A model generated the notes under the pieces. The model searched no databases, had not been told where the DNA came from, and saw only the letters and a list, made by a program, of their open reading frames with translations. The translations under genes were made by a program, and so were the position numbers. A DNA stretch of 7,246 nucleotides from a bacterium (GTDB lineage: Bacteria > Patescibacteriota > CPR2 > UBA1875 > JAJYID01), in assembly GCA_021791015.1 (NCBI GenBank), contig JAJYFH010000035.1, forward strand, positions 1 to 7,246, read 5' to 3'. Positions 1 to 3,697 of this stretch are shown piece after piece. Every line of letters begins with the position of its first letter. The first letter of the stretch is position 1.

Positions 1-1
1 A

Positions 2-148
2 AAGACTTCATATCATGTGAGATACACTTACACAGACTTGGGAGACAAAACCGAACTGGAATATCACGAATGGATGGATGAAGGCGAGCTAGATGGCACA
101 GTCAGACAAGAGACTTTGGATAAACTAAAGGAAATCATGGAAAAATGA
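2..148 (+). CDS. C-terminal fragment of an unidentified protein (5' end outside window)
   Basis: An open frame enters from the left edge and encodes 48 residues ending in TGA at 146-148. The visible part begins KTSYHVRYTYTDLGDKTELE, which has a beta-strand look. It continues with an acidic stretch (HEWMDEGELDG) and ends in a helical tail (ETLDKLKEIMEK). The strand-then-C-terminal-helix pattern and the words YTYTDLGDKTELEY resemble the end of an SRPBCC/START-like (polyketide cyclase or AHSA1-type) fold, but this is only a pattern guess from 48 residues. The stop overlaps the start of the next gene (ATGA at 145-148), so the two are probably co-transcribed and translationally coupled. Confidence 0.6.
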   Translation, partial: KTSYHVRYTYTDLGDKTELEYHEWMDEGELDGTVRQETLDKLKEIMEK

Positions 149-660
149 AACGAGTAATCATCATCCATGCGTGGGAGAGCAGTCCGGAGGAGCACTGGTA
201 TCAGGAGGAAAAGAAATTGCTTGAGAAAATGGGCTGCAAGGTTGATTTGCCGGTCATGCCGGGCGGACGGTGGCCGAAATTGAATGAGTGGCTGCTGGTT
301 ATAGAGAGTTTAAGGCCGGATGAAGAAACGGTCATGATCGGGCATAGTTTGGGTCCGGCGGCAACCTTTCGATATTTAGAGAAAAGCGGCCGAAAGGTTG
401 ATAAGGTCTTTTCGATTGCCGGATTTGCCAGAGACCTAGAGATAGAAGAGACGCGAAACTTTGTCGACAAGCCATTTGATTGGGGAAAGATAAAGAGCTT
501 GGCAAATGAGTTTGTCGTGATCAGCGAGAAGCATGATCCGTATGTGCCTCTTGAAGCGGGCAAAGAAATTGCCGGTAAAACCGGCGGGGAATTTATTGTT
601 GTTGAAGGCAACATCCACTTCGACAAGATGAATCTGGATTTGATCAATAAAAGATTATAG
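145..660 (+). CDS. RBBP9/YdeN-family serine hydrolase (alpha/beta fold)
   Basis: This 171-residue protein has the size and layout of the RBBP9/YdeN family of small alpha/beta hydrolases. Strand 1 reads KRVIIIHAWESSPEEHW, matching the family's opening 'hhhHG...sp..nW' (here HAW replaces HGT/HGW). The nucleophile elbow is GHSLG with Ser68. The acid is probably Asp131 in SEKHDPYVP and the base His158 in EGNIHFDK, so the triad looks complete. There is no signal peptide, so it is predicted cytosolic. The substrate is unknown; family members are carboxylesterase-like or of unknown activity. The ATG overlaps the upstream stop by 4 nt. The next gene encodes a paralogue. A 183-residue antisense frame at 201-752 has no recognisable motifs and is not credible. 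Confidence 0.9.
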   Translation: MKRVIIIHAWESSPEEHWYQEEKKLLEKMGCKVDLPVMPGGRWPKLNEWLLVIESLRPDEETVMIGHSLGPAATFRYLEKSGRKVDKVFSIAGFARDLEIEETRNFVDKPFDWGKIKSLANEFVVISEKHDPYVPLEAGKEIAGKTGGEFIVVEGNIHFDKMNLDLINKRL

Positions 661-664
661 AAAG

Positions 665-691
665 GGATTCCTCCGGCAAGGCCGGAATGAC
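665..691 (+). repeat. Imperfect hairpin of the ATTCC...GGAATGAC family
   Basis: Just after the first hydrolase, CCGGC (673-677) pairs with GCCGG (681-685) over an AAG loop, and ATT (667-669) pairs with AAT (686-688) around a small bulge. The GGAATGAC end is the same 3' end seen in the uvrC insertions and in the repeat before the 5457 gene. It runs directly into the 54-55 bp direct repeat copy A. Confidence 0.55.
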
Positions 692-738
692 TCGCGCACC
701 GATTGGGTGCGGGGCAGGCAGAAGGAAAAATTATGAAA
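684..738 (+). repeat. Direct repeat copy A (hairpin + SD + start codon)
   Basis: This 55-bp segment recurs at 1364-1417 with four substitutions and a 1-nt indel. Inside it CGCACC (695-700) pairs with GGTGCG (706-711) over the loop GATTG, followed by GGGGCAGGCAGAAGGA. The AGAAGGA near 720-726 is the Shine-Dalgarno sequence of the downstream gene and ATGAAA (733-738) is its start. The repeat therefore covers the whole translation initiation region of the second hydrolase. Confidence 0.8.
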
Positions 739-1356
739 AGTAATATATTCATTTTTCATGGAACCGGAGGATACCCGGAAGAGAATTGGTTTCCGTGGCT
801 CAAAGGACAGCTTGAATCGGAAAATTGTCAGATAACCATTCCCAAGTTCCCGCACTCCAAAGAACTATTTGCCGAAGCTTGCTTAAAAGTTGTTGTTCCT
901 CAGTTTCCAAGTCCCGAAAGGCCCATTCTAAACGACTGGCTCAATAAATTGGACGAATATAAGGAATTCATCAATGAGAATACAATATTGATTGGACATA
1001 GTTTGGGCGGATTATTTTTACTCCGAGTTCTAGAGAGGTTAGAAACACCGGTAAAGGCTGCTATATTTGTATCAGCATCGGCAGGAGTGAAGCCGATAAA
1101 GTTTTACCAAGGAGACCATGACTTTAGCGGTGGATTTGACTTTGATTGGGGTAAAATAAAAAAGAGTGCCAGCCATTTCGAGGTTTTCCATTCCGATACC
1201 GATCAAATGGTATGTTTGGGAAATGGCGAAGAACTGGCAAAACGGCTGGGTGTTAAGCTAAATGTCATTCCCGATGCAGGACATTTGAATGCAAAGGCCG
1301 GGTATACAAAGTTTCCAGAATTACTAAATGCGATAAATGCTATATTAGAAAAATGA
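733..1356 (+). CDS. RBBP9/YdeN-family serine hydrolase, second paralogue
   Basis: This 207-residue alpha/beta hydrolase is a paralogue of the gene at 145. It opens with the canonical family motif FIFHGTGGYPEENWFPWLK. It has the nucleophile elbow GHSLGG (Ser90), the acid probably at Asp157 (HSDTDQMV) and the base at His184 (PDAGHLN). I chose ATG 733 because AGAAGGA lies 6-12 nt upstream; an in-frame ATG at 703 would place the start inside the repeat hairpin. It is longer than the first copy partly because of about 19 extra residues between two similar strands, IPKFP (36-40) and VPQFP (55-59), where the family normally has one such strand. Another loop (116-136) is also longer. The gene is bracketed by direct repeats. 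Cytosolic; substrate unknown. Confidence 0.9.
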   Translation: MKSNIFIFHGTGGYPEENWFPWLKGQLESENCQITIPKFPHSKELFAEACLKVVVPQFPSPERPILNDWLNKLDEYKEFINENTILIGHSLGGLFLLRVLERLETPVKAAIFVSASAGVKPIKFYQGDHDFSGGFDFDWGKIKKSASHFEVFHSDTDQMVCLGNGEELAKRLGVKLNVIPDAGHLNAKAGYTKFPELLNAINAILEK

Positions 1357-1363
1357 ATGAGGT

Positions 1364-1417
1364 GGAATGACTCATGCACCGATTGGGTGCGGGGCATGCA
1401 GAAGGAAGATTATGAAA
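1364..1417 (+). repeat. Direct repeat copy B (hairpin + SD + start codon)
   Basis: This is the second copy of the repeat at 684-738. It starts 8 nt after the second hydrolase and ends at ATGAAA (1412-1417) of the M24 peptidase gene. The hairpin GCACC (1376-1380)/GGTGC (1386-1390) with loop GATTG is kept. The outermost pair C-G of copy A becomes a T-G wobble (1375/1391), so the fold is tolerated. The GAAGGAAG segment serves as the SD for the peptidase gene. Confidence 0.8.
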
Positions 1418-2155
1418 GTTAAAGGCTGGAATAAATTGCAGATTGAACAGCATGGGAAAGCAGCGAAGAACCTTTGTGATATCAAGGATCGGGTTTTCGA
1501 TTTGATGGGAAAGCAGCCAGAGATTAGTGAGTTTGAGGTAGCGCAATTTATCCTTGACCAGTTTAAACAAAGAGACATGAAGACCGATCCGGATATGTCG
1601 ATTGTGGCATTTCGCGAGAACACATCATTTGTCCATTATTTTCCGACAGCGGAGTCGGCAAAGACATTAAAGCCAAATTCATTGATAATGTTGGATGTCT
1701 GGGCAAGGATGAACGAAAAAGGAGCGCCATTTGCTGACATTACTTGGATGGCTTGGAGTGGGGAAGAGATTCCTGAAGAAATTCAAAAGGCATTTGATGC
1801 CGTTATTCTCTCAAGAGACAGAGGGGTGGAGTATATTAAAACCACAAAAATTAAGAATTTGAAAACCAGAGATATTTCAAGATCGATGACGGGGATTACC
1901 CTTAAGTCTGGTGTGCAGGATTTCATTCCGCACGGTTTTGGACACAGCCTCGGCACCACAACTTGCCATGGAAACGGAGTCCGACTAAAAGATGGTAGCA
2001 GAGGCTTTTTGCCGAAAAACATTGCCTACACCATAGAACCAGGTATATATGTTGAAGGGAAGTTTGGTGTCAGAAGCGAGATAGATTTCTATGTTAATGA
2101 AAATGGAAAGCTAAACATAACGACGGAAATTCAGAAAACAATGTTGAGGATTTAA
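1412..2155 (+). CDS. M24-family metallopeptidase (Xaa-Pro aminopeptidase/MetAP-like)
   Basis: This 247-residue protein is a stand-alone pita-bread (creatinase/aminopeptidase) domain without the N-terminal creatinase domain of full-length aminopeptidase P. All five dinuclear metal ligands can be placed: Asp95 (MLDVWAR), Asp109 (FADITW), His178 (HGFGHSLG), Glu209 (TIEPGIY) and Glu223 (RSEIDF). His75 (FVHYFP) matches the substrate-binding histidine. The Asp-Asp spacing is 14 residues where 11 is usual for the family, so the loop between these strands is about 3 residues longer. The usual DITRT is DITWM. ATG 1412 is chosen for its GAAGGAAG SD; an upstream in-frame ATG at 1367 would translate the repeat. 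A cytosolic N-terminal peptidase role is likely; specificity cannot be read. The stop abuts the next start. Confidence 0.9.
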   Translation: MKVKGWNKLQIEQHGKAAKNLCDIKDRVFDLMGKQPEISEFEVAQFILDQFKQRDMKTDPDMSIVAFRENTSFVHYFPTAESAKTLKPNSLIMLDVWARMNEKGAPFADITWMAWSGEEIPEEIQKAFDAVILSRDRGVEYIKTTKIKNLKTRDISRSMTGITLKSGVQDFIPHGFGHSLGTTTCHGNGVRLKDGSRGFLPKNIAYTIEPGIYVEGKFGVRSEIDFYVNENGKLNITTEIQKTMLRI

Positions 2156-2413
2156 ATGAACCTAGAAAAAGAAATCGGGGAAATAAAGGCCAGAAACAAG
2201 AGGGTTGAGGCGGACAAAGCTTGGGAGACAAGTATGTTCCGGAAAGTTATTATTGTCATTTTTACGTATACAATCACCGCGGTCGTTTTCTATCTGATAG
2301 GCGTCAAAGACTATCTTTTAAGCGCGCTGATACCCACTATCGGCTACTTTCTGTCCATCCAGTCGCTGCCATTTATCAAAAAATGGTGGGTAGATAATCG
2401 GTACGGGAAGTAA
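2156..2413 (+). CDS. Small two-helix membrane protein of unknown function
   Basis: This 85-residue protein has a charged, helical N-terminus (MNLEKEIGEIKARNKRVEADKAWETS). Two hydrophobic segments follow, at about 29-48 (KVIIVIFTYTITAVVFYLIG) and 53-73 (LLSALIPTIGYFLSIQSLPF), and a basic tail (KKWWVDNRYGK). The motif IPTIGYFLSIQSLPFIKKWW and the RVEADKAWETS segment look like a conserved small protein family I associate with CPR and some other bacteria, with no assigned role. The ATG directly follows the upstream TAA (TAAATG), with GAGGA 5 nt before it, so it is translationally coupled to the peptidase gene. The NUDIX gene starts one base after its stop. Confidence 0.8.
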   Translation: MNLEKEIGEIKARNKRVEADKAWETSMFRKVIIVIFTYTITAVVFYLIGVKDYLLSALIPTIGYFLSIQSLPFIKKWWVDNRYGK

Positions 2414-2414
2414 T

Positions 2415-2882
2415 ATGAGCGGCATAAAAAGCGCTGTGTTTAGATTTCTCTACAGCTTCATGAAGCTGTATTTGTTTCTGAAAAGGGAAAGCCGCGGCGC
2501 CCAGTGCCTGGTGGTGCATGACGGCAAAGTTTTGCTTGTCAAAACCACCTACAATGATTATTTTTCGTTTCCCGGAGGCGGGATAAAAAGGGGCGAGACG
2601 GCAAAGGACGCTGCCGTAAGAGAGCTGCGCGAGGAAACCGGCATAGAGGCCAAAAAGCTTCATATGATCGGCGAATTTCTGCACGACAAGGGCTATGTCA
2701 AAGACCGCATATCGCTCTTTTATGTGGATGATTTTAAGCTTGAAGGTGAGCTAAAGTGCAGGTGGTGGGAGATAGACGAAATGGGTATTTATCCGCTGGA
2801 TAATTTACCGCCAAATACAGAAGAAGGAACGAAGAGAAAAGTCGGGCTAGACACAGGCAAAATTGCCGGCGGTGATTGGTAG
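2415..2882 (+). CDS. NUDIX hydrolase
   Basis: This 155-residue protein contains a perfect Nudix box at residues 55-77 (G-x5-E-x7-REL-R-EE-T-GI), including the metal-binding REXXEE core at Arg69-Glu74. Before it comes the usual strand LVVHDGKVLLVKTTYNDYFSFPGG. After it comes the strand pair that ends in YVDDFKLEGELK. The N-terminal 25 residues form an amphipathic or hydrophobic helix (FRFLYSFMKLYLFLKR), as in a subset of small Nudix proteins, and might touch the membrane. The fold cleaves X-linked nucleoside diphosphates, but the substrate cannot be told from sequence. The coding DNA appears more GC-rich than the AT-rich gene that follows. The gene starts one base after the upstream stop, so it probably ends that operon. 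Confidence 0.93.
   Translation: MSGIKSAVFRFLYSFMKLYLFLKRESRGAQCLVVHDGKVLLVKTTYNDYFSFPGGGIKRGETAKDAAVRELREETGIEAKKLHMIGEFLHDKGYVKDRISLFYVDDFKLEGELKCRWWEIDEMGIYPLDNLPPNTEEGTKRKVGLDTGKIAGGDW
2451..2470. repeat. Perfect 20-bp palindrome inside the NUDIX gene
   Basis: TACAGCTTCA (2451-2460) is followed without a spacer by its exact reverse complement TGAAGCTGTA (2461-2470). It lies in codons 13-19 of the Nudix gene (YSFMKLY). It may be chance plus codon choice, or a protein-binding site. Confidence 0.6.
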
Positions 2883-2908
2883 AAACTAACTGCGTGTATA
2901 GTGTATAC

Positions 2909-2938
2909 TTGCACCTAATTAAGGTATTAAGTTAAAAT
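2909..2938 (+). promoter_or_regulatory. Candidate sigma70-type promoter of the PaaX/Cas2-like gene
   Basis: TTGCAC (2909-2914) and TAAAAT (2933-2938) are separated by 18 bp in the gap after the NUDIX gene. The -10 box overlaps the left edge of the 2937-2974 palindrome, and the predicted start point (about 2945) falls inside its left arm. Just upstream, GTATA-GTG-TATAC (2896-2908) is another small inverted repeat, and TATACT (2904-2909) is an alternative -10 without a good -35. Confidence 0.45.
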
Positions 2939-2974
2939 GTCACAAGTTATCGTTATCGCGTTAACTTGTGACAT
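2937..2974. promoter_or_regulatory. Palindrome copy 1 (possible operator or element end)
   Basis: The arms ATGTCACAAGTTA (2937-2949) and TAACTTGTGACAT (2962-2974) are perfect 13-bp reverse complements. The 12-nt centre can pair further: CGT (2951-2953) with GCG (2958-2960) around TATC, using one T-G wobble. The core recurs at 3626-3661. Its position over the predicted transcription start of the PaaX/Cas2-like gene suits an autoregulatory operator, but it could equally be the end of a mobile unit or act as RNA/ssDNA hairpin. Confidence 0.85.
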
Positions 2975-2988
2975 TCTTCACGGAATAT

Positions 2989-3594
2989 ATGAAAAAATTT
3001 AACAAAATTGTTATGGAAAAGAAGTATTTAAAAAGAAAAAAGAAAAAGCTGATTTTAGGAAAAACTGAAAAAGAGATCTTAAGGCTAGCAGGAATGGGTG
3101 TTTTAGTGGCGGGGACATTGGTTGCTCCCAATTTGCCTATTATCTTTAAAGAATTATTATCGGACAGAAAGAAAAAATATGCATTCAAACGAAGTTTTCA
3201 ACAAGTTTACGAGAAAAATCTAATCATTTTAAGCGGCGAGAAAGTTTATCTTTCAGAGAAGGGCCAGAAATTGTTGGACAGGATAGAAAGCGAGAAGATT
3301 GAAATTAAAAAGCATGAGTGGGACGGGATTTGGCGGATTGTTTCATATGATATTCCGGATAAGCCGCTGAAAAATGAAAGGGACTATTTTAGAAAGAAAT
3401 TAAAGGAGCTCGGTTTCGAAGATTTGCAAAAAAGTATGATGGTAATACCGTATGAATGCAAAGAGGAGATAGCGGTAATTGCGCAAAACTTGAAAATCGC
3501 GCCTCATGTGATGCACCTGGTGACTGATCGGTTGCCGAGACAGGAAGAAATGACGAGAATTTTCGGATTGGATGATGAAGAATGGGAAAGCTAG
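2989..3594 (+). CDS. PaaX/Cas2-like protein (wHTH-like N-terminus + Cas2-fold C-terminus)
   Basis: This 201-residue protein has a very basic N-terminus (KKYLKRKKKK). Next come a helical, partly hydrophobic segment (29-56, ILRLAGMGVLVAGTLVAPNL) and a winged-helix-like section ending KVYLSEKGQKLLDRIE (86-100). The C-terminal Cas2/PaaX ferredoxin-like domain starts at Trp111 (WDGIWRIVSYDIPD) and continues with RDYFRKKLKELGFEDLQKSM. Asp121 matches the conserved aspartate of Cas2 strand 1. Such proteins are common in CPR genomes and are often labelled PaaX-family regulators or Cas2. There is no cas1 or CRISPR array here, so a DNA- or RNA-binding regulator is more likely. ATG 2989 was chosen; a GTG at 2968 lies inside the palindrome. 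The gene is notably A-rich and bracketed by the two palindromes. Confidence 0.85.
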   Translation: MKKFNKIVMEKKYLKRKKKKLILGKTEKEILRLAGMGVLVAGTLVAPNLPIIFKELLSDRKKKYAFKRSFQQVYEKNLIILSGEKVYLSEKGQKLLDRIESEKIEIKKHEWDGIWRIVSYDIPDKPLKNERDYFRKKLKELGFEDLQKSMMVIPYECKEEIAVIAQNLKIAPHVMHLVTDRLPRQEEMTRIFGLDDEEWES

Positions 3595-3625
3595 CCAATC
3601 CCGCGAAAGGGTAAGACAAAAGTAG

Positions 3626-3661
3626 TGTCACAAGTTATCGCTATCGCGTTAACTTGTGACG
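3626..3661. promoter_or_regulatory. Palindrome copy 2, upstream of uvrC
   Basis: GTCACAAGTTA (3627-3637) and TAACTTGTGAC (3650-3660) are perfect 11-bp arms around a 12-nt centre. CGC (3639-3641) pairs with GCG (3646-3648) over TATC. Over 36 bp it differs from copy 1 at only two positions: the centre T to C, which turns a T-G wobble into a C-G pair, and the last base A to G. It lies 32 nt after the PaaX/Cas2-like stop and 36 nt before the uvrC ATG. No T-run follows, so it is not a classical terminator. Confidence 0.85.
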
Positions 3662-3697
3662 TCAGCCAATAAATAAAAAGTAATATTTTTGTGTAAT

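Noticed and set aside
703..732. Upstream ATG for the second hydrolase
   Set aside because: It would translate the repeat hairpin. ATG 733 has an SD and begins the conserved first strand.
201..752. 183-residue minus-strand open frame
   Set aside because: It is antisense to a hydrolase with a complete catalytic triad, and its translation shows no domain motifs.
1367..1411. Upstream ATG for the M24 peptidase
   Set aside because: It lies inside direct repeat copy B and has no SD. ATG 1412 follows GAAGGAAG.
2968..2988. GTG start for the PaaX/Cas2-like gene
   Set aside because: It is inside the palindrome's right arm. ATG 2989 removes only seven residues of no conserved character.
2938..3661. 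Two 36-bp repeats near a Cas2-like gene read as a CRISPR array
   Set aside because: There are only two copies, about 650 bp apart with a whole gene between them, and each is fully palindromic. No spacer-sized units or cas1 are present.
3626..3661. Palindrome copy 2 as a Rho-independent terminator
   Set aside because: No T-run follows the stem, and the same sequence also occurs in front of the gene at copy 1.
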